A stretch of DNA of 64,000 nt from Rhizophagus clarus (taxonomy: Eukaryota > Glomeromycota > Glomeromycetes > Glomerales > Glomeraceae), in NCBI GenBank assembly GCA_015698045.1, contig BLAL01000206.1, forward strand, positions 868,001 to 932,000, read 5' to 3'. The position numbers were made by a program, and so were the translations under genes. Positions 45,308 through 55,407 of the stretch are shown in pieces. Under the pieces are notes generated by a model that did no database searches, was not told where the DNA came from, and saw only the letters and a list, made by a program, of their open reading frames with translations. The first letter of the stretch is position 1, and the number at the start of each line of letters is the position of its first letter.

Positions 45308-45517
45308 TAACACTTAAGTTTTCTAATTTTATCTCCTTTACAAACAAATAAAAATAATTGCTCTTACTGATTTAAGTGTCTCGTGTTCTTTTTTTGTCTT
45401 TAAGTGATTTTTATCAATCAATATAAGCCAATCACAATTTCTTTCTATAACTTTAATCTCAAAAGCACAAGCAGTTTAAAGTTGTAACATTCACAACTTT
45501 GTGCAAAGAAATTAACA

Positions 45518-45661
45518 ATGTTACAAGACCAATTAACTATTGTAATCGAATATAGTCCCTCCAAAAAAGTTATCATGAATCCGCCTAATGAAGCAGGCTA
45601 CTCAATGACCGCTCCAGTTAAAAACAAATCTTGGCAGACAATTAAGCATCAATTCAACTAA
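45518..45661 (+). CDS. 47-residue hypothetical protein
   Basis: From the ATG at 45518: MLQDQLTIVIEYSPSKKVIM then NPPNEAGYSMTAPVKNKSWQ and TIKHQFN, stop. The residue mix is well balanced and unlike chance frames in this AT-rich DNA. The leader CAACTTTGTGCAAAGAAATT precedes it. It might be the first exon of something longer; no family recognised. Confidence 0.4.
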   Translation: MLQDQLTIVIEYSPSKKVIMNPPNEAGYSMTAPVKNKSWQTIKHQFN

Positions 45662-46089
45662 CCTAATACATTAATTAATAATATATTGTTTCAAACGGAA
45701 AACTTCGAAATTAATTAAATTTAAGATACTTTATAACATTCACAAAAAAAAGCTAAAGCAGCAACGTAAAATTGCTGCTCTTATATTGATTGCTCTTACT
45801 GCATCTGGTAAATCATATCTTAGAATTCATTAATCCTAAACCATTGGCAATACTAACACAACTGAAAGCTCAAAAAATTGTTAAGATTGATTTAATAGTC
45901 TTGAATTTTGGTAGTCGAATTATGCAACTTTATATTTTTTTTTATTATTTTATTTCTTTTACGCATTGACTCATGTAATGGTATAGAGTTCAGAAAAAAT
46001 ATCGAACCTCTACCCGATACAAAATTATTTACAAATATACAAAGAATAATATCAAAGCTAAAGTTAAACAACTATCCAAGCTAAATTAT

Positions 46090-46113
46090 TCAAAAAAAAA
46101 AAAAAAAAAAAAA
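46090..46113 (+). repeat. A-tract, about 24 bases
   Basis: An uninterrupted A run. It is not a poly(A) tail of the neighbouring minus-strand gene, as it has the opposite orientation. Confidence 0.6.
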
Positions 46114-46257
46114 ATTCCAAAAAGTACTAAATCTAAAAACTAAACTATTTATAAAATATCAAAAACTAAACTAATATGTACTAAACTATTTTCTACTAAC
46201 TAAACTAATCTACGATAATAGCAATCATTGTAATGCCAAACCTTAATCTTATTATCA

Positions 46258-46712
46258 CTAACTATACTCATTACATTTTTTACATTTATATCTTGTTCGT
46301 TCACCGTTTGTTCCAATAATCTTGATATAATTATTTTTAACTTTATCTTCTATCTTGTAAATCTTTCTTCCTTTATAGACTTCTTGTTGTTCTTCAGTTA
46401 TATCTTCTTGAATTGCGCTTATTGTATCTTCAGAATCATATTCTTCGATCATTTGTTTTATCTTCTTCTTAAATCTTCTGTTATCATTTACTTCTTCAAT
46501 TAATTCTGATATCTTCTTATTTGTGATTTTAATTCTTCATTTTGTTCTTCAATCAAATCTATTATCTTTCGTTTCAATTCATTTCCTTCTTTAATATGTC
46601 GTTTCAAACTTAAATCTTCTTGTTGAATAATATATGGTTGTTGAATTCTCGGTGTTGCTGCTATAGATGCCGTTGCTCTCGGTACTCTTGATGCTTTCTT
46701 TCTCGTGATCAA
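46258..46712 (-). pseudogene. coiled-coil protein gene with a frameshift
   Basis: The first frame, from the ATG at 46712: MITRKKASRVPRATASIAAT, IQQPYIIQQEDLSLKRHIKE, then a long coiled coil (KRKIIDLIEEQNEELKSQ). It goes out of frame near 46515. The next frame continues the coiled coil at once (ITNKKISELIEEVNDNRRFK, KKIKQMIEEYDSEDTISAIQ, then ITEEQQEVYKGRKIYKIEDK) and ends ERTRYKCKKCNEYS, with a CxxC. A single-base indel in a TTAAAA run explains it. Rejoined in concept it would be about 150 residues. It is either a recent pseudogene or a sequencing error. Function unknown; a multimerising adaptor is possible. Confidence 0.6.
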
Positions 46713-47129
46713 AAGGATTTTTTAATCATATAAAGACATTTTCATACCGTAGATATGTCTATACAACACCAGGTTCTTTTACAAAATTACACGAGAATTC
46801 GGTGATCAACAGAGAACGTCTTTGGCATGTTGTGCTTATTAATATAAGATTTTATCCTAACTCTTATTGCTAAAGTATATTAAATATTGATTAATTTATG
46901 TGCAAGTTACTATTAAAAAACAGACAAAATCGATACTTACTTTTTACTTATTTTTACGAAATAAAATGATTGTTTCATCCTTTGCGAATCGGAACGATAA
47001 ATAGCAACTAAAGATAAATTAAAATAAATAAATATTGCATTTAAATTTCGTTACATTATTGAGCCATATTTTTTATATAATGATGTATGAAAATTTATAA
47101 AAATTTTCATCATTAAAAATCTGTGCTGC

Positions 47130-47870
47130 TTTCGATGGTGATCATGTTAGTGGTGGTGATGTTGCTGCTTTTGGTTGTCAGACAGAAAGCTTTGGAAGTT
47201 CTTGTTTTTGTTCTTTACGTAGGGCTCCATCTTTTTTCGCATTTCATTTGAGATATAATTAACAGACACATCCAAGCATACCATTTTTCTCAAATAAAAC
47301 TCTACTCGGGAATACCCCGATTTAAAAACTACGGATGAATACTCCCAAAGTTTATCAACATATTTAATTCTCCAAGAATAATATTAGAAGATCATTAACT
47401 TCATTCGTAGTTTTTTCACCATATGTTCAAACGTCTCTATTACTCGCTTCAGATCATGAATTAGAAAACGCCTTTTTTAATAAGTTTTTAAATTCTAAAG
47501 ATTCTATCCTTCCGTTAACATGTATCGGTTTCCATCTTTTTTATTAACATCATGATTAGTTGTACTCCTCAAAGTATTTTTTTTTTTTTCCGCAAGATAG
47601 AGCAATTTTTGAATTTCGTGCTCCCCCATCACCGCAAGATCCTCAAATAGTATTATATGAGGTCATTATCACATAACTTATCTAACGCTTTCACTATCCT
47701 CCAAAAAATGATATTTAAATAATTTAATGTTATCATAAACTTTCCAAATTGCCCTGTTAGTTTATCAGCTTTTTCCAAGGCGACTGACCATTTTTCTTTA
47801 TGTGAGAAACTTCCTCCTTTCCATACCCTATCTATCGTTTTGCGTTAAGATTCGTTCATTTAGGGACGTT
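47130..47870 (-). pseudogene. fossil of an unknown fungal gene family
   Basis: Minus-strand text in order: IDRVWKGGSFSHKEKWSVAL, EKADKLTGQFGKFMITLNYL, WRIVKALDKLCDNDLI, stop; then EDLAVMGEHEIQKLLYLAEK, HDVNKKDGNRYMLTEG, stop; then SLEFKNLLKKAFSNS, stop; then RIKYVDKLWEYSSVVFKSGY, CLDVSVNYISNEMRKKMEPY, VKNKNKNFQSFLSDNQKQQH and stop. The stops and shifts show it is dead. The last block is homologous to 60379-60675. No known domain is recognised; it lies just downstream of the LINE RNase H fossil. Confidence 0.6.
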
Positions 47871-47879
47871 GTCTTGTAG

Positions 47880-49155
47880 TACACTGCTGTCTTGGATCCC
47901 ACTTTCTGATACCTTTAGTTGTCTCATGCACAAATCATATCGCAACGCGGGAGCCATATGTTGTTATAAAATTGTTCGATAATATCTCTAGAAAGAAGAA
48001 GTGCGGCTTCTTTGCTTGGGTAACAGATTTAAGTACCTTCTATTTTTCTTTTGGAAAAAAATTCCAAAGTTAGGATAGGTATAGGTAGTGCGGTTGTGAT
48101 GTCGTTGCGCTAAAGAAAGTGGCGATCCATGAGCACGATTTTTGTATGCCACTTTAGTGCAGTTGAATATATATGAAGTCTTTGATCATTTGGGAACATG
48201 TATTTTCCGCAACAAGTGCCCATTTGTCCCTGAGATAATCTCCATACATGTCATATCTTCGTTCTTTCATTATTTCGAGCGTTGATGATAAGTGATTCGT
48301 GAGTTTAGATATATAATAAATTTAACATTAATATACGAAAAAGTACACTTAATTCCTGTATTCTTTTTGGACAATGCCCAGCCATGGTTCAATTGTTTGG
48401 ATCGCATCGTGGAATAAATTCTGATGCATGCGATTAAGAGACCATGCCACATCAATCACAAATTGTCGACAAATTTTACCGTCACAGTAAAGATTTTTTG
48501 TTGTATATCGGTAAATATTAAGGCAACTAGATCCTCCTACTCCACTTTTAGCTACTGCTCTATCTGCCTCTTGATTACCATGTCCCTTTGTCTTTATCAA
48601 AAAAATAAATAGGGACTTGCTGTCTATTAAATTAACTATACTACTTATGATGCTATGACTGTTTGCCTTACACCATATTCTCGCTTTATTTTTACCATTT
48701 ATCGAAGCTTAGAAATCATCTTTATCTCGATCGGAGAGCGAGAACGGTTGATAAAATAGCTCCTAATCCATCCCGTTTTGATGAGGATCATTCTTTGATT
48801 GTTCGGCTATTAGGTTGTCATTATTATTTTGATATTACCCATCCCGAGCCCATGTTGATTGTGAGAATCACCTAAAAGATCGAATCTGTTACAAAGAGAA
48901 CCATCTGAGTAAGTGTTTATGTTATTAGCTGGTTGGTATATGTCTCTTAGTCGAGAGTAATTCTGAATGTCAATCCATAAAGTTGTGACATGCATCATTT
49001 GGCCGGTTTATAGCGAGTTCTGACGCATTTTGTCCTTCAATAGCGTCTAAAGCCGGCATCACATCATCTAATGATGCTCTTTCAAGATCTTCAGGATCAA
49101 TGTCAGTATCTTGAGATTTACCCATTCTAACTGTGATTGAGTAATTGCTTCCACA
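47880..49155 (-). pseudogene. LINE RNase H and C-terminal region, decayed
   Basis: Minus strand, in order: MGKSQDTDIDPEDLERASLD to a stop; INTYSDGSLCNRFDLLGDSH, with the D-G-S of RNase H motif I; ARIWCKANSHSIISSIVNLI and DSKSLFIFLIKTKGHGNQEA then DRAVAKSG, which is the K-x-H-x-G...N-x-x-A-D-x-x-A-K end of RNase H; GGSSCLNIYRYTTKNLYCDG and LHDAIQ-like tail; last DIIEQFYNNIWLPRCDMICA. There are frameshifts near 48800 and 48700. RNase-H-bearing non-LTR elements are abundant in these fungi. It is dead. Confidence 0.75.
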
Positions 49156-50194
49156 TTTGATATAATATCTGGATAAGAGTATTCTGGATAAGGGCGAATT
49201 GCGATCGTATATGTGTGCGATTCTGGAATTGTGTTCTAATGAAATCTGATGGTAATTATTCTTCTTGAATTATTAAAGAAATTTAATGTTATGTCTGCTA
49301 TACTTTTTAGTGGCTGGTTAAGGAGATCGTGAAATATTAATTTATATTTCTTCCTTATCTAATAATACAGAAATAATCAACATCACGTACTGAAATGATA
49401 ATGTTTTTTTTAATTGCGTGAAAATGTACTTCTTTAAAAAAAAAAGCATAATTTGGAAACTAATCTACATCAATATGATTGATTTCCTTATGGTTTTTTC
49501 TTGTGAATAAATTTTTCAAAAATATTTTAATAATTCAGATCTTTATAAGGACAACCTTAATAAATCCAAAACACTATAAATCTCACGTTCCTGACTTCTA
49601 AATTTTTGTGGAAGTATTTTTCCAAAGTTATCGATATATTTCGTTTAAATAAGAGGAATATGCTTAGGTGAACAAATCATGAAACAACTAAATCACAGCG
49701 AGGTTAACTTTTGATATATTATACAATATACCGAAGAGCAACCAACTTTCTTATGGTTAAAGGCGTGCATTTAAATAAACTAAACTGTAAAAAAAAATTA
49801 GATGATCATACATAAAGTCACGTGGAGCGATAAGTTCGGCTAAAATTTTACTTCAAGATAAATAAAAACGAATTATTATTTATTTTTAAAAATATCGATT
49901 CATTCATTATATATTCAAATAAAAACTTGGTGTTTTTCATTATTGATTATCATAACAAAATTTCCTAAAGTTGAATCACTCGATTGCAATCTGAAATATT
50001 GTTATGGTTAAAAACCATTAAAATTTTTAAATTTCCATATTTGATAGACTATAACATTATCGTATTTTGACATTTTAATTTTAATGTTAATTAAAAATGG
50101 AAAATAAAATAATAAAAAAATTTAAAAAATATGATATAATTTCTTTTTTAAAATAAAATAAAATTACTACAAATTTATTATAGGTGTCGAATCA
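49156..50194. other. AT-rich spacer
   Basis: No gene, RNA or repeat recognised. The side next to 50194 is the 3' flank of the F-box-like gene. Confidence 0.45.
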
Positions 50195-51229
50195 TCAAGA
50201 AGACCGCACAACGCCATCTTTAAATCTGAATTTACTGCAATACCTCATAAATATGAAACGAACTAAGGACTTATCATCACAGAATAAAGAGAAAGATTTA
50301 AAAACAATTTGATCTACTTCTGATATCCTATCTCTAAATAGGTAAATTACCGCCCTCATGGCTTTATAGTCCAGCTTAAATCCAAGATCAATGAATGTTT
50401 TTAATCTCTCGAATATTGCATTTTCGTCTGGGCGCACTCGATTGTGTGGATCGGTATTATGTGGAAATGATAGCGAATATACGCCTCGAATCACGAGGCA
50501 GTTCGTATCTTTACATATTTCATGATATCCAATTTGTTTCCATAGTTTTACGAGATCAGGATATAATACGATCACATGAGCTAGAATATTTAATTGATGT
50601 ATGTTTTCATAACCGTCACTTCGTGGATGTTCGTGTTTGGATGAATTTGTTGAAGGAGGGAAAGGTATGAATTTATTGTTTAATATTAAATCCTTTATTT
50701 GTTCCATATTATCACGTATTCTTTCAGATGAAAGGAAACTGGCTGTTAGGAAATGAAGGAGCTCAAAATCATTCCCATTCATGTATATTTCTGTTCCATA
50801 TAACTTGATTGCTTCTTCCAAAATGTATTTGAGAACATTTACAGACAGATCATAACCCCAATGGTTCTTTTGAGAAAAATTCAATTTTTTGATATCTTCA
50901 TCATCTTCGTGCTTTATATTGAGAGTATTTCCAAGTTCAAACAATATTTCGTTACCACATTGTGACAAAAGTCTTTGAACAAAATAACGTGATACAATTG
51001 CTTTTTTAGCAATCAAGCATTTTATAACATCTAGCGTGAGAAAATTACGTCCAAGTCTAATTGCATGGAATAATGCATGTGCTCTTCCATATTTACTAAG
51101 GAACCATTCAGATCTTACATGCGGATCACGGAAAACTGTATACCAGGTACGGTTGACGAGAGCAAGTGAAATGGGATTTTTAATGTATTTAAAAATTTCA
51201 GATTTAACTTCGTAGCACAAAGTATTCAT
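50195..51229 (-). CDS. F-box-like protein, intact single exon
   Basis: 344 residues from the ATG at 51229. The start, MNTLCYEVKSEIFKYIKNPI then SLALVNRTWYTVFRDPHVRS, has the F-box pattern: L-x-x-E-(L/V)-x-x-x-I-(F)-x-(Y/F)-(I/L)...L-x-x-V-(N/C)-(R/K)-x-W. The remainder consists of helical segments (GRAHALFHAIRLGRNFLTLD, VIKCLIAKKAIVSRYFVQRL, LSVNVLKYILEEAIKLYGTE) such as form ankyrin- or ARM-like helical arrays; no clean ankyrin consensus is visible. It would bind Skp1 by the F-box and recruit a substrate to an SCF ubiquitin ligase in cytosol or nucleus (inference from fold). It is uninterrupted and well composed, and probably functional. The family is expanded in glomeromycetes (my recollection). 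The length may be short for the family, as the C-terminus ends abruptly at VVRSS. Confidence 0.75.
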   Translation of the reverse strand: MNTLCYEVKSEIFKYIKNPISLALVNRTWYTVFRDPHVRSEWFLSKYGRAHALFHAIRLGRNFLTLDVIKCLIAKKAIVSRYFVQRLLSQCGNEILFELGNTLNIKHEDDEDIKKLNFSQKNHWGYDLSVNVLKYILEEAIKLYGTEIYMNGNDFELLHFLTASFLSSERIRDNMEQIKDLILNNKFIPFPPSTNSSKHEHPRSDGYENIHQLNILAHVIVLYPDLVKLWKQIGYHEICKDTNCLVIRGVYSLSFPHNTDPHNRVRPDENAIFERLKTFIDLGFKLDYKAMRAVIYLFRDRISEVDQIVFKSFSLFCDDKSLVRFIFMRYCSKFRFKDGVVRSS

Positions 51230-51638
51230 GTTATTTGATAAAATTTGAGTGATAAGGATTATAAAAAAATTTTTAGTTCTCGGTGTATTTTTTTTTTTTC
51301 TTAAAAAAAATTATAAGAAATAGGAATGGAAAATAAAAAAGTAATGAAAAAAAAAAAAATGAAATTAGCAGTTTTTTTTTATATTTTATAAAAATGAGCA
51401 ATTAAGAATAAAGACCAATGAAAAAAAAATATATATATAAAAAAAGCCCTATTCTTTATATATCAAAATCTTTTGTCCATTGTTTTCTGATTTTGATGAT
51501 TTTGATCTTCCCGAACGCCGTGCCTCTTATACTCCTACTCATCTCTCTTATTCATAGAAGGCTGAGTTTGCGTATTTTTTATGATCGTGACATGCGTAAT
51601 ATCGTCTTATTTTAATTTTGAATCCTTCAATTATAGCG

Positions 51639-52078
51639 ATGGAGAACAAATACAAGGGCTTTTTACTGTATCGGCCCGTTTTTTCAGTTTGTCATGCGAC
51701 CTGGATTAAGGATGAAGAAATAATGAAATTGTGTAACTTGTAAGGCTTTGTTTTTCCGAATATTTTGACATTTTGATGTAATTTATGATTGGTTCATAGG
51801 TTTTGGGTGCGTATATATACGGTATATTCTTTTCATGTCTATTTGATACTATTCATTCAACGATTTCATCTAAAAATTTTATCGATCTTTTATTGAAGAA
51901 CGTGAATGAAAATTTTTTCGTTCTTTTTTTACTTCCTATCTCCGTTTTAATGCGACTCAACAAAACAAAACTTCTACCCGAGAAAACATCCGAAGAACGT
52001 ATTTACCCGATTAAAAGGAATTTGTACCGAGAACGAACGTATAAATATAAGACTAGTACATATATATATACATTATAG
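51639..52078 (+). CDS. possible two-exon membrane protein gene
   Basis: Exon-like frame 1 from the ATG at 51639: MENKYKGFLLYRPVFSVCHA then TWIKDEEIMKLCNL, running into a GTAAGG donor. Exon-like frame 2 follows a CATAG acceptor near 51800: GAYIYGIFFSCLFDTIHSTI, SSKNFIDLLLKNVNENFFVL, FLLPISVLMRLNKTKLLPEK and so on to 52078. Both read well, but the obvious donor and acceptor give different phases, so either a base is wrong, another splice site is used, or the gene is broken. Two hydrophobic segments suggest membrane insertion. No family is recognised. Confidence 0.35.
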
Positions 52079-53090
52079 GTAAAATCGAATGGATATATAA
52101 ATTTTTATATAGCGAATCGATTGGCGAGCGAATCTAGCGAAAAGTATACTGTAAATGCTTATAAAGAAAACTCTATCTATGTTCATTTTTTCTAGAGAAA
52201 GAAAAAAAAATGTATATCGATATTCTTAAATCTTTAGAATTTCTAAATTTAAACCTATAATAAATAATTCACAATATGGTGAACGTACAGTACCTTCACA
52301 TCATGATTTTAATTCGACGCTACGCATTAGAGTTAATCACGAGATTTAATTCTGAGCTCGTGACACGCAACGATCGTCGCCTCATGGTCTGCTGTATCTA
52401 CTGCTAAAAAATTTTTTAAGAGCTCTATTTATGTAGTGAATATTTACTCATCGACAGAATTTAGTAACTCTATGCTGCGCGATCTTACATTTAACCACTT
52501 TTTCTTATAATAATATTATGTTTACGACAGATAACAACCTTTAACAGCACAAATGGTTTTGTCCACATGCTCCTACCTTCGCCGAGTCCAAAGATTCCTT
52601 GCAGCTCTTAGATTTCCTTCAGTCCTCAAGAATGAAGGTAGTGACATTTTTAATAGCATTTTCTTTTTATCAAACTTCTTTATTTTTAATCGTTTCTCAT
52701 GAATCATTTTTAATTCTTATCATTTTTAATTCTTAAATAATCCCGGATTTTTAACAGCAGTTTTTATGTGAATGTTGAAGCAATTTCAAACTTAGCATTT
52801 GATCTTTGCTTTTATTATTTTATTTAAACAAATTATTTATTTAGGATTCGCTGATATACGACTTTTAAAGAACATATTCTTCTTAGATCCATATGATCCA
52901 TATTGGTATGTTTGATCGGATTTTTTTTTTATACGTTGGACTGTGAACACTTTTTTAAGCTCTTATTATGTCTTGATAAAAATTAACATATTAATTATTT
53001 GATATGTTCATGACATACATAGCTTGATTTGTGGGTTTGATGCATTGCTTGGCCTTTAAGATCTATCCATTCAAATTTCCGTTACCCATT
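52079..53090. other. AT-rich spacer with a possible lone exon
   Basis: At 52552-52640 the plus strand has an open stretch with protein-like text (WFCPHAPTFAESKDSLQLLD, FLQSSRMK) ending in GTAGTG. It may be an upstream exon of the fossil gene at 53090-54330. Otherwise nothing is recognised. Confidence 0.3.
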
Positions 53091-54330
53091 CGACCATTCT
53101 GATAAACACACTTAGATCCCTTTCAAGAAGGAATGTTACATGATGAGATTTTACACAAATTATGGTAAATCGAAATTATGTAAATTGGTTTATCATAATT
53201 TTCTTTTTTAGAATTAACAATTTGAAACCACGGTTTCCTATTTTAATAGATCTTCTGTTAGAACCGTCGATTTTAGTTCAGTTCAAGAAGGTTCTAATGC
53301 AGAGCACTTGTTCGATACATCCTTTCCGCAATCCAACTGGGCATTGGTGCCAAATTAGAGGTTTTTCAAAAATCTATCGAATCACCCATCTCAACATTAG
53401 ATCAGAGTCGATTCATCATTTCGCGGGATCATGTAATTCAAAGGAAATCGATCCAATTCCTTATTACTTAAAGATGATTCTTTTACCAATAAGTTTGAAG
53501 AGGAAATCTTTTGCGCTAGTGGGACTCATGAATAATGGGCGGACATCCTGTTGAATAGGTTCAACTTGTGAAATCTGATGATATCACTACTGCAACTGTT
53601 ATTGCTAAAACAAGACTAGCAATTTACTCTATATTTGGTTTATATAATTTTTTTTTATACAAAGAAAATCCACCTTGTATCAATTTCTCGTTATATTTTA
53701 GTATTAACTTAGGAGATACTTCTATTCTAATGATGATCTATTTCGGAATATGGCTTTTCTTATGGCTGATTACATCTCATCCTCCAAATTCTCATCGAAT
53801 TGATGATTGAATCACAGAACCACAAATACAGTTGTGGATACATTTTAGTTTTATGTTTCTGAAGAGTATAAGATAACTGATGTGGAATTTCTAGACCAAG
53901 AATTAAACCGATATTTATTGGCCGATAGGCCGATATCAGAATAAGTTATAGCTTGTCCTTATGAAGTTATCGATGACCTATTCTCTGATGGTCAGCGCAT
54001 TCTGCAGGATCACAACTGCTGAAGTTATCTCGGAAGTTTCAAAGATGATAGAATATCACGGCGGATCAAAACCTTATGTCACCATCAATAAGTGATCAAA
54101 ATTAGTTGGGATCTAAAGGGCAGTATTGATGAACTAATTTAATTGATCAAGAAACAATTTTTTTGCTCTGTGGTATTAATGCTTAAAAATTCGAGCGTTA
54201 AGATTTCATTTTCACGAAGTAAACCTCGAGTTGAACAAGTCAGATCAATTATGACAATTGCAACAAGGTAGAATTTACGAATGCATGCGAACAACCTCAT
54301 CAATTCTGATATTCTATCCACATAGAAGAT
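53090..54330 (+). pseudogene. heavily mutated fossil gene, family unknown
   Basis: Plus-strand fragments keep one direction and order over 1.2 kb: EGMLHDEILHKLW; a possible intron; SVRTVDFSSVQEGSNAEHLF, DTSFPQSNWALVPN, stop; FKGNRSNSLLLKDDSFTNKF, EEEIFCASGTHE, stop; WADILLNRFN; LVKSDDITTATVIAKTRLAI; SNDDLFRNMAFLMADYISSS; VSEEYKITDVEFLDQELNRY, LLADRPISE, stop; VIACPYEVIDDLFSDGQRIL, QDHNC, stop; SKPRVEQVRSIMTIATR. I count at least eight stops and several shifts, yet the fragments are clearly protein. Chance frames of 80 and 130 codons across it (53162, 53568) mix the phases. No domain recognised. Confidence 0.55.
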
Positions 54331-55173
54331 TACATGATAGTATTAATTGTGATGAATAAGAAATAAGAAGTTACGTTAGAAAAAAGGCTGATGATTTTTG
54401 CAGAATTAACCCCCTTTACTATACTTATAGTATGCAGGCACAATAGGATAAAACTCTGAGCAATAAAGGTTCACTGTCAATTGAAAGAAATTCATGCGAA
54501 CTAAATTTTTCGCTAATAAAGTAAAGTTTGTGCTACTTTTTGGAAAGAGTCTCTGGCTGACCAAAAAACCGAAGATGTGAATGATATCATTAAATTCATT
54601 ATTTCAAATAAAATCAAAGCAATTAAATAAATATTTATAATTTCTGCATAAAAAATAATGTTTTTACTATGAATTTCTAAAATGTTTATTATAAACACAA
54701 TTACTGAAGCAACAAATGATGGATCTCTATTAATCACGGAAAAAAATTATGCTAAAAAATAAAGATTCTCAATATATACAATACAATGTCAACATCATGA
54801 ATAATCAGGTGCTCAAATATCTCCCAATCTACTTATTATGGTTAAGTATTATTCTGTACCAACATCACCAACATCAACCGCCCATTCATCTATAACTAGA
54901 GTAAAGAATCAACAGGAATTCAAATAACAGATTATTTTACCATGGAATTAACAAATAAATGAACATAATGTGGTTTTGTAAGAACTAAAAGAGGATATGA
55001 TGCTGTTTTGATGCTGTTGTGTATTTAATATTGTTGTTGTACTACTACAACACGACTTATCTACATTAACTACACCTCTTGAACATTAGCCTGTTGCTGA
55101 TCCATCTTGACTTTTTGGTTCGTGATCGTAGGGAATAACGTATATAAAATGAATCTAAAATCGAATTCACGAA
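54331..55173. other. AT-rich spacer
   Basis: No gene recognised. A few short plus-strand open stretches continue from the fossil gene before 54330 but are too brief to assign. Confidence 0.35.
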
Positions 55174-55407
55174 TTAATGTTCTAAAATAGAATTACAAAA
55201 TTTAAAATGATTAATTACGACATTTAAATTACTTCTATTGGAACTAGCGTCGCAGCTAATACATTTCATGCTAATATAAACGTCAACGTCATCAATAAAA
55301 CTGTGAATCATGGATTTGTGTGGTGATTGAGCGACGATCGAATTTTGATCAAAAAGTTCTATCTCCTTAACAATACTTCTTGTCGCATCCTTCAATGTTA
55401 TTTTCAT
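55174..55407 (-). CDS. small Cys/His hypothetical protein
   Basis: 77 residues from the ATG at 55407. The N-terminal half is acidic or helical (MKITLKDATRSIVKEIELFD, SMIHSFIDDVDVYI). Residues 49-70 have C-x2-C-x13-H-x3-C (CISCDASSNRSNLNVVINHF then KFC), a CCHC zinc-finger-like spacing. The protein then ends in NSILEH. It may be a complete small zinc protein or an exon. BED-type or transposon-derived finger is an alternative; no family confirmed. Confidence 0.4.
   Translation of the reverse strand: MKITLKDATRSIVKEIELFDQNSIVAQSPHKSMIHSFIDDVDVYISMKCISCDASSNRSNLNVVINHFKFCNSILEH

Noticed and set aside
50395..50670. 91-codon plus-strand frame
   Set aside because: Antisense shadow of the F-box-like gene.
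53162..53810. Frames of 130 and 80 codons
   Set aside because: They cross the fossil gene in mixed phases; the protein-like fragments lie in other phases with stops between them.
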